The notes: generated from the sequence alone by a model not told the origin. A stretch of 64,000 bases of DNA from Pedobacter antarcticus (GCF_900112985.1 NZ_FONS01000001.1:121730-185729), one strand, 5' to 3'; shown: positions 9,034-19,900, numbered from the stretch's first letter. Numbers and translations are program-made.

Positions 9034-9271
9034 ATGATGGAAAAAAGTAAAGAAGAAGAATTACGTGGACCAGCCGAGTTAATATCAAGTATTTTAAGAG
9101 GTTGTTAAAAACAAACAGCAGAGAATTGACTACTTAAGACGAATACCAAAAAAACCTACAACTTCTATTCTTAGGTTTATCTTTGAAGTAGCAGAATTAA
9201 AGGAAGACTATGAAACTTATGAAGCGCTAAAAATTTATTGCAATGATATCGAAATAAAACTCTTTAACTAA
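9034..9271 (+). pseudogene. Small broken gene, family unknown
   Basis: The frame from ATG 9034 (MMEKSKEEELRGPAEL) hits TAA after about 25 codons. The neighbouring frame then continues EVVKNKQQRIDYLRR to a stop at 9269-9271. The joined product would be about 78 aa, acidic then basic and mostly helical. The total length is one base off a multiple of three, in line with one frameshift near 9100. I recognise no family. The 160 bp that follow hold nothing clear. Confidence 0.35.
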
Positions 9272-9432
9272 CTTAACAACAACCTAGTGAGCGTAATCTA
9301 GCTGCAAAGGGTCAGATCCGGAAGAAGGCTGGATTGTTTCAATTACGCCTTATTTAATATCCTGCCCTGAAATAGAATTGGGATTTGCAGGTATCTGGCA
9401 TTGAATGATTCCTGCCTCAATAAACGAACAAT

Positions 9433-10253
9433 ATGAATAACGACAAACTAAATAAGTATATAGAAGATTTGGTTCATGCGAAAAGTATGGATCTTTCGAC
9501 TTGGAAAAAGGTCCAGTGGCAAGGAGGGCGTGTAAATGTTGAAATTGGCAATATTAAGTACGAAATTTAAGACTTCAATATTGAAACTAAGATTCTCTAT
9601 TTAGAGAAATTGCTAGAAAAAAGTTTTGTTATACAAGACAATCTGCCATCGACAGCACCTAATGTAACCTCAGACTTTAGAAGGGAACTCCAAAGTTTGC
9701 TAAGCACCTTACGGATACTCCACTAACAGGATATACAGAATGTATCATTACAGCATGGAATTAAGTTAGAAGGTGATCAATCAAAAATGAATATATCTCC
9801 GATGGCTGAAAATTTACAACCACTTATTTTCATATCATATTGCTGGGAATCTAAAGACCATGAAGATCACGTTATTAGTTTTGCGAATAAACTATCATCC
9901 TTTGGATATCATCTGGAAATAGATAAGATAATAACTCAGAGGCATTCGTCAACTCATTTTATTCAAATGATGGAAGAAGGTTTTTTCAAAAGTGATAAGG
10001 TTATTGTAATTTTATCTGAAGGATACAAAGTAAAGGCAGATAAATTTGAGGGGGGGTGGGACGCGAGTATCGAATTATACTAAGTGAAATTGATAAAATG
10101 CCAAATAAATACATTTTAGTTAGTTTTAAAGGTCGTGATAGCAAAATAATACCGAATAGTTTAAATGATAGAGATATAGTCGACGTAGGAAATGAAGGTT
10201 TTGACCGGCTCTATAGAAAGCTAAATGGACAACCTGAATATCTTTTTATCTAA
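9433..10253 (+). pseudogene. SEFIR/TIR-like signalling-domain protein, broken by two stops and a G-run shift
   Basis: A single frame from ATG 9433 has TAA at 9568-9570 and again at 9724-9726, then stays open through the SEFIR-like domain (LIFISYCWESKDHEDHV ... SDKVIVILSEGYKVKAD). In a run of seven G at 10050-10056 it shifts. With eight G the line would read FEGGVGREYRIILSEI, which is the conserved end of this domain, and run on to the stop at 10253. SEFIR domains are TIR relatives, used in bacteria as effector or adaptor modules of immune systems. The 273-aa ancestor would have a short helical N-terminus and this domain. The open part starting at 9787 and the small frame at 10056 are pieces of one gene, not two genes. 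Confidence 0.75.
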
Positions 10254-10370
10254 TAACTTTAATGATTAATAGAGATAATATAAGTTAAAGTTTATTAAAT
10301 AAATTGAGGTCGTCTGCTAAAAATCTCTATTTTTATGCAATTTGATGTAGGCGTCAAAGAAAATTTGTAA

Positions 10371-10401
10371 TTTGCATTAACTGACTATAAATAAATCTTT
10401 G
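10371..10401 (+). promoter_or_regulatory. Candidate promoter of the four-gene operon
   Basis: TTTG at 10371-10374 and AATCTTTG at 10394-10401, 19 bp apart, fit the Bacteroidota -33/-7 pattern with one mismatch in TAnnTTTG. It lies 11 bp before the ATG, so the leader would be very short. Confidence 0.4.
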
Positions 10402-10412
10402 CTCTCAAATCA

Positions 10413-11639
10413 ATGATCATAATACATAATTTTCCGGCTAGCTACGGTGATACTTTTATAATAGAAATTCAAGACGCCACTTTTGATGCCGTCAATATAC
10501 TGGTCGATTGCGGGAAGGGATTCAAGTCTGGGGCACAAAAATACTTGGAAAAAATGGGTTTGGATAGAGCCCATAAGATTGATCGTTTTATAATTACCCA
10601 TTTTGATGACGACCATATTGCTGGTGCATACAATTTTCTAAAAGAAAATGGGGATCCTTTAAACCCCTCCATCATTGAAATTAAGCAGATTTGGCTTAAT
10701 ACTTTTCGTCATCTACAGTTTAAGAAGCGAAAACCTGGGCAACTTAGTGCTACTGAAACCAATAAATTAAATCTTTTCAAGTCTGCTTTCCCCAGTGTAT
10801 CTGAATCACAGGAAGAATCAGAGATTGGCGCGGCCCAAGCTCTTCTTGCTGGACAAATCATTTTTGAGAAAGGTTATGATTGGAATACCGATTTTGGCGG
10901 CCAGGCATGTATCGCACCAACCAAAATCACGATAGCCGAAAATGTTACTCTGCATTTACTTACACCGAGTGTGGAAAAATTAGAAGCTATAGAAACGTTC
11001 TTTATTAATAAGCTTAACGATGATTTTGGTTTGAACCCCACACAGGAGGATATTTTTGATGATGCATTCGAACTGTTCCTGAAAAGTAACGAGCGTCTAA
11101 AAATGGAGGAGATTGAAATTTCTGCAGGAACTAGTGAGATTTCGGTGGAAAGAATTGATCAACTTGTCAAAACAGCTGAATACACTCCAGACCTTAGTCC
11201 AGGTAATGGAAGTTCGATATCCTTTATTATAGAAACTTCACATAGGAAACTACTTTTTCTAGCAGATGCGCATGCAGAAGATGTCATCCAAGCACTTGAG
11301 AAAATTTTTACAGAATGTAAACGTCCGATTCATTTTGATGCAATCAAGATTGCACACCATGGAAGTTTTCGGAATAATAAACCTGAGTTGTTTAAATTGA
11401 TTGACAGTGATAAGTTTATTTTTTCTACGAATGGAAAACATCCGAAACATATACATCCTGATGTTGAGACAATTGCTCATATAGTATCTAGACCTCTTCC
11501 ATCTTGCTTTTCAGTAAGAACACTTTATTTCAATCATAGCTTTGTGGAGAAGCAGGTTCATTTGGCAGCCCTTGAAAAAAAGGAACTTCAGGATAAATTC
11601 AATTACAAAATTAGTATGGAAAGGGAAATCAGCATATGA
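10413..11639 (+). CDS. Metallo-beta-lactamase-fold hydrolase, first gene of the conflict operon
   Basis: An intact 408-aa protein of the ComEC/Rec2-like branch of MBL-fold hydrolases. The metal-binding motif is THFDDDHIAG with H63, D65, D67 and H68. Further ligands are likely D in FLADAHAED (about 285) and the HHGS at 315-318. These residues are all present, so a two-metal hydrolase is expected, acting on a phosphodiester, nucleotide or similar bond. It has no signal peptide and no membrane part, unlike true ComEC. Its stop overlaps the start of the protease gene (ATGA), so the two are translated together. In conflict systems MBL proteins often serve as effectors or as processors paired with proteases. 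The substrate here is unknown. Confidence 0.85.
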   Translation: MIIIHNFPASYGDTFIIEIQDATFDAVNILVDCGKGFKSGAQKYLEKMGLDRAHKIDRFIITHFDDDHIAGAYNFLKENGDPLNPSIIEIKQIWLNTFRHLQFKKRKPGQLSATETNKLNLFKSAFPSVSESQEESEIGAAQALLAGQIIFEKGYDWNTDFGGQACIAPTKITIAENVTLHLLTPSVEKLEAIETFFINKLNDDFGLNPTQEDIFDDAFELFLKSNERLKMEEIEISAGTSEISVERIDQLVKTAEYTPDLSPGNGSSISFIIETSHRKLLFLADAHAEDVIQALEKIFTECKRPIHFDAIKIAHHGSFRNNKPELFKLIDSDKFIFSTNGKHPKHIHPDVETIAHIVSRPLPSCFSVRTLYFNHSFVEKQVHLAALEKKELQDKFNYKISMEREISI

Positions 11640-12922
11640 GCCATATGCTTTCGATAAAAGCTGCAAGCTGTAAGCTTAGCTGTGGATTAAAGGAGGGGTC
11701 AGGATTTTTCGTGTCACTAGATCATGTACTTACCGCCAAGCACAATCTTGATCATGGAAATGAAATTAACGGTGAAGGCTATGGAGGGGAGATTTTTTCT
11801 TTAGAATTAGTAGATACGGATGATGATACCGATATGGTTTTACTTAAAATACAAGGGGCATATAAGAGTGGAACGTTTCTTCATATCTGTTCATTGGAGC
11901 CTATCGCTGGGATATCTTGGGAATCTTTTGGGCATCCTAAAACGGTAAATGGTCGTACTATTGGAGAAACATTGTCTGGCTCTATTAAGGACTTTGCAAA
12001 TGGAGTTAATTCTCACGATACCATACTAAATGTCGAAGGGTATAATGTTACATCTAGTGTATATCATGGCTTTTCGGGTTCGCCAGTAGTTGATTTCTAT
12101 GGAAATGCGATTGGAATGCTCCGTTTTTCTGGTAACAATAGTCTGGATGCAGTAAGTATTAAAAAGGCAGGTTCTTTCCTTGAGCGAAATGGCATTATTG
12201 TCAAAAAGGATTATCTTTTAGATTTTGGAGAATATGCTTGTAACTGTTTTTCAGGATTTGAAGAAACTCCAAAGAGAATGTGTGCTATTTATGCCGATAG
12301 ACTTCGTTCAACAATAGAGCCAAACGACATTGCCAGAGATTTATTAGGTAGACTATATTATCCACACACTAAGGGAGACCTTAATGAAATTATTTCCTTC
12401 TTAAAGAATAACCCTGAGATCAATCAAGGTCTATGGAAAGGTTGGTTGGAATTATTGAGTTACTTGTCTATGGTTACTTCGAGCAGGCCCGACTTCAACA
12501 ATATAACGGTCACCCTCACTGCTGAAAAATTTACAAAACTTTTTGGTATTAAAAGAGAAACTGCTGCTGACACAATAGATGTAAACCTCAATTTTTTCTG
12601 GACTCAAGGTACAGCTTACCTTAATATAATTAGTGATTACCTTCACAACAAGCTATTGGAAGGTATAGAGAACAATACGTGCTATATATTCAATTCTGCT
12701 GATCCACACTTCGGTAGGCGCGGACCTAAGGCAAATTTTAAGGAAAATATAGTCTTTGATATCAGCGGTGGCGAAGATGCTGGATTTCACATCGTTAAGG
12801 AAATGAATTTTGGGGTACTCAGCCTAAATGAATTATCTCAACAGGTATTGGAATGTGATAGCATTGCCAGTGCCCGTCCAAAAATCGAACAACTTTTCAT
12901 AGATGCACTCCAACATGATTAA
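11636..12922 (+). CDS. Trypsin-like serine protease with a C-terminal ABC-3C-type domain
   Basis: Residues 1-185 form a trypsin-like domain. GSGFFV is followed by LTAKH with catalytic H36, TDMVLLKI with D66, and GFSGSPVV with S147, so the His-Asp-Ser triad is complete. There is no signal peptide, so it acts inside the cell. Residues 200-428 form a second, non-protease domain (CRTSTIEPND-type helical start, later FNSADPHFGRRGP) that I take to be the coupling domain of an ABC three-component system. That name is an inference from gene order. It overlaps the MBL gene by 4 bp and the next gene by up to 20 bp. The likely picture is a protease held inactive until the SMC-like ATPase senses an invader, then cutting a cell or partner protein. 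Confidence 0.8.
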   Translation: MSHMLSIKAASCKLSCGLKEGSGFFVSLDHVLTAKHNLDHGNEINGEGYGGEIFSLELVDTDDDTDMVLLKIQGAYKSGTFLHICSLEPIAGISWESFGHPKTVNGRTIGETLSGSIKDFANGVNSHDTILNVEGYNVTSSVYHGFSGSPVVDFYGNAIGMLRFSGNNSLDAVSIKKAGSFLERNGIIVKKDYLLDFGEYACNCFSGFEETPKRMCAIYADRLRSTIEPNDIARDLLGRLYYPHTKGDLNEIISFLKNNPEINQGLWKGWLELLSYLSMVTSSRPDFNNITVTLTAEKFTKLFGIKRETAADTIDVNLNFFWTQGTAYLNIISDYLHNKLLEGIENNTCYIFNSADPHFGRRGPKANFKENIVFDISGGEDAGFHIVKEMNFGVLSLNELSQQVLECDSIASARPKIEQLFIDALQHD

Positions 12923-13451
12923 TATTTTAGATAGTGATTTTGTCATTGACAATAATCTGGTCCAATCAGAGACCCTACGTTGTTGGAAAAGACAACAGGG
13001 TGCCTTTAATATTCATTTTTTTACAAGTATACACCATTCGCAGGATGAACTGATAAGCTCATATGGGCGTATAAGAGACTATATTGCAATATATTTTCAG
13101 GGAAACTACTTAAAACTTGACATTGAAAGATGGAATATTTATCAAATTCATCTGTTAACTTTCAAAATCGATGCAGACTTTAAACAGCTGGTTGAACAGG
13201 ACAAGTTTGCAACAAGAAAAATCATAATTGATTCACTTTCCCAAGTTCCTGATGAGCATTACATCAAAGACTTGATAAACAAGCAGATGTTCCAGTTTTC
13301 TATAGAACGACGTGTCGTGAATAATTTATCTATAATGGAGGTTATCACAAAGGAAGATAAACAATTGGCAACCTATATTCAACAAATACCACCTGATAAA
13401 GATCAACTTATCAATTCACTTCTAATCAACTTTGGAGATGGCCAAAATTAA
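12903..13451 (+). CDS. Small middle component of an ABC-3C-like system
   Basis: A 182-aa protein (170 aa if ATG 12915 is used). It overlaps the protease gene at its start and the ATPase gene at its end, which is typical of a bridging subunit. The centre, WNIYQIHLLTFKID with VEQDKFATRKIII, matches my memory of middle-component proteins that link a RecF/SMC-like ATPase to its effector in ABC three-component conflict systems. No enzyme motif is seen. The protein probably sits between the ATPase and the protease as an adaptor or inhibitor. The family call is moderate; the operon position is strong. Confidence 0.65.
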   Translation: MHSNMINILDSDFVIDNNLVQSETLRCWKRQQGAFNIHFFTSIHHSQDELISSYGRIRDYIAIYFQGNYLKLDIERWNIYQIHLLTFKIDADFKQLVEQDKFATRKIIIDSLSQVPDEHYIKDLINKQMFQFSIERRVVNNLSIMEVITKEDKQLATYIQQIPPDKDQLINSLLINFGDGQN

Positions 13452-16400
13452 ACAGGTTACCATTGAAAATTTCAGAGCTTACGAGGGGATTCATGAATTC
13501 TCTTTTGTGATGTCAAAAGGACTTGCCAATCTGGTGGTTGTTTACGCACCTAATGGTTATGGAAAGACCTCTTTTTTTGATGCTATAGAATGGACATTCA
13601 GCAATAAAATAAGACGCTTTGAGAATGGGGTTCTAAAACAGGAGCTTGAAAGTAAAGATTTTGCCAGTGACGACCAGATTGTTCTGACAAATAGAACAGC
13701 TTATTTTAAAGGTGAAAAGGGAGAGGTTACCATTCTCACTGATGAGGATAAAGTAATCAAAAGAACGGTAGTGCCCAGGCAGATACCCAATACGGAAATA
13801 AAGAGCGACTACAGGGAGGTAGCACTACTTGGTGATTATAGGGCAGAAGAAATTAAGCAGTTTAGTGAGTATAATATGCTCACGCAAGATCAGATAGATT
13901 CATTTTTAAGGTTTAAGTCTCCGGAAGAAAAGTTCGAGGCTTTAAGGGAATTCTGGCCTGAAGGTAGCGAGGCTTCTTCCGTTTTTGCTACGCTTACGAA
14001 TTATGCTAGAGTACTTCGGATAAAAAATACTGAGCTCCAACACGCAGTAAATGATTTAAGTTCTAAGATTGCCAAGAATATAAATTCGGAAATAAATTTT
14101 TCCAAAGTAAATAATTGGATCAGAATTCTGAGAGAACAGGCAACTGTTTCCATATCATTACCTGATATCACTTCGGAAATTAATGACGAAGTCTATAGAG
14201 GAATTATCCAAGCCAATGAAACCTACAAATTAATTGTTGATAGCCAAATTGCAACGGCAAATTCTTCTGAGGTGAAACATAGAAATGTCATTTCTTCATG
14301 GGAAGAATATATTGCTTGGAAATCCTCAATTGACCGTTACGAAAAAGAGTTGGGAATCATTCAATCCACTTTAGCTAAGTACGAACGTATTAAGATAGTA
14401 CGAGACAATAACGAAGTTCGGACATTATCGATTAAAAAGCTGTCGACTGAAAAATCTGAGTGGGATAAATTGGACTTCTTATGGGTAGAGTTCGAGCAAG
14501 ACCTCAAGACAATTTCTACACTTCAGTCACTTTCCTTTGACCTAATTAAGGCACTGGAAGAACAGACGGATAATAAAAACCTGATTGAACAGAATCTGGC
14601 AAATGTCAATGAGGATAGGCGAGTATCTCTGGCAGAGTTAGAGGCTGAGCAGGTGATTTCATCTAAAATTGAGGTTGGGCTGCGTCAAATTGAAAAGTTG
14701 AAGATCGATATATCCGACGGGCATTCCCATCAGATGTATACAGAACTTTGCATAAATGACTTGATTTTCCAGTGCAGGCCATTGTATGAAGAAAAGAGAT
14801 TGGTTGAGGAATTGCTCAATCATTTTGATTTTTCCGAATATGACTCGGGCAATATAGAGTTGAACTTCTATATCTCTAAATTTACATCGAGAACCTCTGA
14901 TTTAGCAATTATTAAGGAACATCTCTCTGGACTTGAACAAGATATGGAGAACAGAGGTTCGTTTAACGAAAATCTTTCCAGAATGATCAAATGGGCAGAG
15001 ATACAGATAGATGAGCAACATATTTCGTCTTGCCCAATGTGTAATACGAAGTTTGATGATTTAGAAACCCTATTGAGTGCACTTAAGAATGACAAGGGAG
15101 ATGTTCTCTCCATCTCAAAGCTTGAACTTGAGTTGGAAGCACATTATTTGATAAAAAGCTATATCGAAGAGGAAATTGAAGATTCTGACAGATATCTATT
15201 GAGTTATTTCGAAACCAGATTGGATGTACTAGGTAATGAAATAGAAAATCTGGAAATTGGGGTTGGAAAGTTGGAACAAATTTCTAGGACTACGCAGGAT
15301 TCCATCGACCATGCTGGAATCGTAATTGATCAGATATTCGAAGAGCTTAATCGGAATTCTGAATTTTCTAATTACATAGATATAGACTTCAATGCGATTA
15401 GAACTAATAATCAGGAAAGTGTTAAAAGCCTGAGGCAGTTAATAAAGAGTTTGGATGAAGATCTTACCATCAAAAATTCTGAACTTAAAAATCTCAACAA
15501 CTCATTAATTGTTTCGAAAACATCTGTAGAGAACAATGAAAATCGTATTAATCTTACTAAAGCGAAAAATAACTACATAGAGACTTCTCAGCTTATTGAG
15601 AAGTTGGGCTTAAATCTTGAAGTTTTAGATCAGGCTTCGATTAAGGCACAATGTGATGAATATTTAAAGCTTATAAGTTCAGAACGCTTGACCTTGGCTG
15701 AACAAAATATAGTTATTTCTACTTTAATGGATGACCTAGGAAAAATCTCACCACCCCTGACCGAGTTGGACGCAAAATCAAAAGCCCTAGAAATTGAAAG
15801 TATTTTAACTGGTCTAAAACAATTGAAATTAACTTTTGAATCTAATTATGCTACTTTGGTAAATGGCGAGCAAGTCAGCATAGAGTTATTGCAGAGTGCA
15901 TTTGATAATATTTTGGCGAGGCAAAAACAACTCGGAAAATTAAAGGCGGACCTTGATGCGTTTGGGATTGATCTTGCCATAATAGAATCAGACGTTGAAA
16001 GAAATCGATTAAATGCGGTGCTTTTAGAGGTAAAGAGTGAGAAAGTGAGAGTTGAAAATGCATGTGGAAGGATCGAGAAAGCCAGGTCCACAACAGGGGA
16101 ATACATAACCAAGGGAATAGATGAATATTTTAACAAGGATGTTATAAATCAGATCTATGGTAAGATAGAGCCGCATCCAAAACTCACGGAAATAGAGATC
16201 AGAGCCGACAGCACGGGAAGGCAGCCCCGATTGATGATTCGTGCAAAAAGTGATTCTGAGGAATTAGCTCCAGGACTATTTTTGAGCACCGGACAAGTTA
16301 ATGTTCTATCCTTAAGTATTTTTATTGCAAGAGCATATGAAATGGGGAGTGGTAATTTTAATAGTATTTTTATGGATGATCCAGTGCAGAATATGAGTGA

Positions 16401-16581
16401 TATAAATGTGCTTTCATTTGTCGACCTTTTGAGAATACTTATCATGGACCAAGATCGTCAAGTGATGATTTCAACACATGACGAAAAATTCTTTAAACTT
16501 TTACAGCATAAATTATCTGATGATTTCTTTAAATCTAAATTTATTGAACTGAGTTCTTATGGTAAAATAAAGGACGAATAG
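13438..16581 (+). CDS. SMC/Rad50-like ATPase with central zinc hook
   Basis: A 1047-aa protein built like Rad50/SbcC. The N-terminal ATPase half has Walker A APNGYGKT (37-44). Long coiled coils lead to an exact mid-chain zinc hook CPMC (532-535), and coils return to the C-terminal half with signature STGQ (950-953), Walker B FMDD (ending D981) and the His switch STHD (1012-1015). All ATPase residues are present. The ATG at 13438 overlaps the previous stop by 14 bp. I prefer it to a TTG two codons earlier. Rad50-like ATPases of conflict operons are thought to sense foreign DNA ends or stalled replication and to switch on partner effectors, here the protease and MBL hydrolase. No Mre11-type nuclease gene is beside it, which separates it from SbcCD. 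Confidence 0.9.
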   Translation: MAKIKQVTIENFRAYEGIHEFSFVMSKGLANLVVVYAPNGYGKTSFFDAIEWTFSNKIRRFENGVLKQELESKDFASDDQIVLTNRTAYFKGEKGEVTILTDEDKVIKRTVVPRQIPNTEIKSDYREVALLGDYRAEEIKQFSEYNMLTQDQIDSFLRFKSPEEKFEALREFWPEGSEASSVFATLTNYARVLRIKNTELQHAVNDLSSKIAKNINSEINFSKVNNWIRILREQATVSISLPDITSEINDEVYRGIIQANETYKLIVDSQIATANSSEVKHRNVISSWEEYIAWKSSIDRYEKELGIIQSTLAKYERIKIVRDNNEVRTLSIKKLSTEKSEWDKLDFLWVEFEQDLKTISTLQSLSFDLIKALEEQTDNKNLIEQNLANVNEDRRVSLAELEAEQVISSKIEVGLRQIEKLKIDISDGHSHQMYTELCINDLIFQCRPLYEEKRLVEELLNHFDFSEYDSGNIELNFYISKFTSRTSDLAIIKEHLSGLEQDMENRGSFNENLSRMIKWAEIQIDEQHISSCPMCNTKFDDLETLLSALKNDKGDVLSISKLELELEAHYLIKSYIEEEIEDSDRYLLSYFETRLDVLGNEIENLEIGVGKLEQISRTTQDSIDHAGIVIDQIFEELNRNSEFSNYIDIDFNAIRTNNQESVKSLRQLIKSLDEDLTIKNSELKNLNNSLIVSKTSVENNENRINLTKAKNNYIETSQLIEKLGLNLEVLDQASIKAQCDEYLKLISSERLTLAEQNIVISTLMDDLGKISPPLTELDAKSKALEIESILTGLKQLKLTFESNYATLVNGEQVSIELLQSAFDNILARQKQLGKLKADLDAFGIDLAIIESDVERNRLNAVLLEVKSEKVRVENACGRIEKARSTTGEYITKGIDEYFNKDVINQIYGKIEPHPKLTEIEIRADSTGRQPRLMIRAKSDSEELAPGLFLSTGQVNVLSLSIFIARAYEMGSGNFNSIFMDDPVQNMSDINVLSFVDLLRILIMDQDRQVMISTHDEKFFKLLQHKLSDDFFKSKFIELSSYGKIKDE

Positions 16582-16935
16582 AAATTTCATACTTTATCTG
16601 AAATTCCAACCTCCGTGGGAGACTTCCTTTGTATATGCCGTCCTGACCTGCGGTCACCTGTTTTCAGCTGGTGGATAGGACGGGGATTGGCAATTTTTCT
16701 TCGTCGGACTTTGCCTTAATGCCCTTGAGTAGCTTATAAACTAAATAAGATAAAATTACCATAAATTACGATATGTGGAAGTTTCCCAATCCGACAAAAA
16801 GATTGTATAACTCATCCAAAGTATTATTTTACTAGATATAAAGACTTGTCTGTCTTGATGGGATTGCATGCTTTTCGATATCTGGGAATTATTTTTTAAC
16901 AATACAATTGATTACAAACACTTCGTTTTTTGTTA
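16582..16935. other. Spacer between the two defence modules, with a hairpin
   Basis: No gene. An inverted repeat CCGTCCT (16638-16644) / AGGACGG (16677-16683) encloses a second pairing CACC/GGTG, making a stem-loop 57 bp behind the SMC gene. It could be a terminator or a processed RNA, but no T run follows directly. The rest should hold the promoter of the NACHT gene. I see no clear -7 box. Confidence 0.4.
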
Positions 16936-19900
16936 ATGTATATTCGTGTTATGATAAGTGAAAATTCATACGAAAAGCTGAGCTGGGAAAAATTTGAGGA
17001 CATGTGCGTTTATTTGGCACAATCGATTTTTGATGATCCCTCATTTGAACAATATCTCAAACGGGGCAGCAAGCAACATGGGATTGATATCATTACATTT
17101 GATTCCAAGGTTGGTAAGAACTACACCATTCAATGCAAGCATATACAGTCGTTGTCAGTAAATGGACTAAAGAAAATTGTTGGGGAGTTTGAAGTCGGGA
17201 AATATCTCAGCCGGACGGCAGTTTTTGTTCTGTCAACAACTTGCGAGCTTCAGACCAAAGAGCTTAGGGATGAAATCGACCTACTGAAAGAATATTTTTT
17301 AAAGGAGTATAATATAGATTTTCGCTGTTGGGACAGAAAATTTATCGATCAGGAACTAGTCAAGCATTACCGTATCGTACACTATTTTTTTGGATCTGAG
17401 CAGGCAGAAGGCCATTGTTTTTTACCATCTTTTTCAAAAGGAACGGTTTTGCCAGTTGAGGGATTTATCGAAAGAACAGTAAGCTCCCTGGATGTTGAGG
17501 ATGACGATCCTATTTGGGGAAGAGAACGCCGAGAAAAGTCTTACAGTCTTTACGAAATCATCGTGAAAAATGCACACATCTCGAAACATATCTGTCTTTT
17601 GGCAGATGCTTATGAAGGAAAAAGCATGCTGATGAGACAATCTGCATTTCTGCTATCCAATTCCGAAATACCATTTGAAACCATATCGATTGATTTTAAG
17701 GCATTCAGCATTAGACCTATAGCTGATATCCTTAATGATCACTTTGGAGCATGGAGGTCAGTGCCAGCTAAAGATCTTGTTATATTGATAGATGGCTTGG
17801 ATGAAGTTCCAACCGATAAATTCCTAGATGCCATAACCTTTCTTCAAGAGTTCTTATCGAAGTTCTATTTTATCAATATAATTTTTTCCTGTAGAAAGCT
17901 GTTCTACAACTACTATGGGCTGAAGGATAAATTTGTGAGTGTCGATTTTTATCAGCTCAATGAACTCAATTATTTCATCTCCCAACAGTATGTCGATGAC
18001 AATTTAACTAAGAAACAGTCAGAAGACTTTAGCAATAAAATTGATAAGCTTGATGTTGGGGAGCTATTGAGACAACCATTCTATCTGGTGAATCTTGTAA
18101 AATGGTTCAGGACTTCTCCAAAAAACCTGCCAGTGGATAAGATTGGCATAGTTACCAAATTCATAGAAGAATCACTAGATGTCTCTTACTCTAGAAGACT
18201 TGCAAGGGGCAACGTGCTTCTGCAAAAGAAAGTAGCTTACAGGACTGTTTTGCAAAAATTGGCATTTTCACTGCAACTCTCTGGTTTGAATTCATGTGAT
18301 AACGATTTCATACAACAACTATTTCTAGAGGATGAAATAGAATTGTTGCAGCATAGTTCGCTTCTCTCTGTTGTTAACGGAAAATGGTCGTTCTATAATG
18401 CCTTATTCCAAGAACAACTTGCCGCCATAGCGCTGATTGATTTTGAGATGTCTGAAATCATTAAATTTGTTGCGGTTGGAAAAAAGATAAGAAAGGTTAG
18501 GACCAAATGGATACAGACGATTGCTTCGGCAATTTCGCTATTGGATGAACAAAGCGAAAAAAGGAAGAAACTTATTTCGCTGGTGGAAAATGATAACATT
18601 GAACTTCTGACATATGGCGATAGTTCCAAATTTACATCCGCATTCAGGTTGTACGTGCTGCAGTCTATTATCAAAAAATGCGTAAAACTGAAAATCAGGT
18701 TAGTAAAGGTCGGCGAAAAGGAAATCGCGAATTTTATAGGTTCTGAAAAGAATGCTGTACGATACCTGCTTGAGGTGATGTCCACTGAGACTGTATATGT
18801 CGTGAAGGTTGCTATTGCTAGAATACTAAAATTGATCCACTTGGAGCAAGAAGAATTGGAACTATTTGAAAAATTGGCAATTAATGAACTTCAGGTCCTT
18901 AATGATCCCTATTATGGTAAGATCTTAATGGACAGCCTGTGTCATTATTCTACCGACGTCAAAACCCTTTTGCCTATACTGTTCAAGCGTAAGAACCTGC
19001 TCGGGCAACATGAATTCAGAAATGGTATCTACAAGCTATTGTTGAAGAATGGGCTTTCAGAACAATATTATGATTTTGGAATTGAAGGTTTTCAGGTTCT
19101 GGTAGACTATAACAGAAGTATCAGCCACCATGGTTCTGAAAGAAAGCTGGAGGAATTTTTATTGAGCACCCGTCATTTTGAATCATCTAAAAAGCTATTC
19201 CAGCTTATGCAGACAGATTCCTGGACGAGCTTTAAGGGATTTCGAAAAGACGACATCAAAAATTTCGTTGTGAAACTGGAGGTGCAGTGTTCAGAAATTT
19301 TCATGTCCAACCCAATGATAGTATTTTCGGTCGTCAATTTTATGGAGTTTCTTGGGCGAAGATCAATTAAGGAGGAATATCGTGAGCTAAACCAATTTTT
19401 TTCAAACACCAATACAACTTTACTGGCAGTCAAAACCCTTTTGTTAAAGAACGAGCAGCATAATTATTGGGAGCTGGCAGACATTATCTCGGAAGAATGT
19501 TTTGAGCACGTTTTATGGTGCCTGGAAGAGGGCTACGTCGTTAGAAATGTTGTTGAGACGTTCATTACGAGATTACGCCATGACTCCAGGGTTAAGGAGG
19601 CGGATCAGCTGGAGACGATGCTCTTTAACGCATTTGGTAAAACCACAGCAGTTAGAGAATCGATTTACGAATTTTACCGGGATTCTGAAGAGATAAAATT
19701 TCAGAATGATTTAAAGTTCGTGCAATCCCAAAGTGCATTTAGGGAAGCTGTAGTAGCCTATTTTTATGGATTTGGAAAAAAGACCATTCCCTCGGACTCG
19801 TTATACATAGATCATGCAGATAAAAAGGAGCGGTATAAGACCGATTCCTACATCCTGCATAATTTCTTGGTGAGATATTGCAGGGATAACGAAAAGGTTC

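Noticed and set aside
10050-10060. Programmed frameshifting in the G run
   Set aside because: Two additional in-frame stops upstream make a functional recoded product unlikely.
10056-10253. 65-aa frame as an independent gene
   Set aside because: It continues the SEFIR domain of the upstream frame after a G-run shift.
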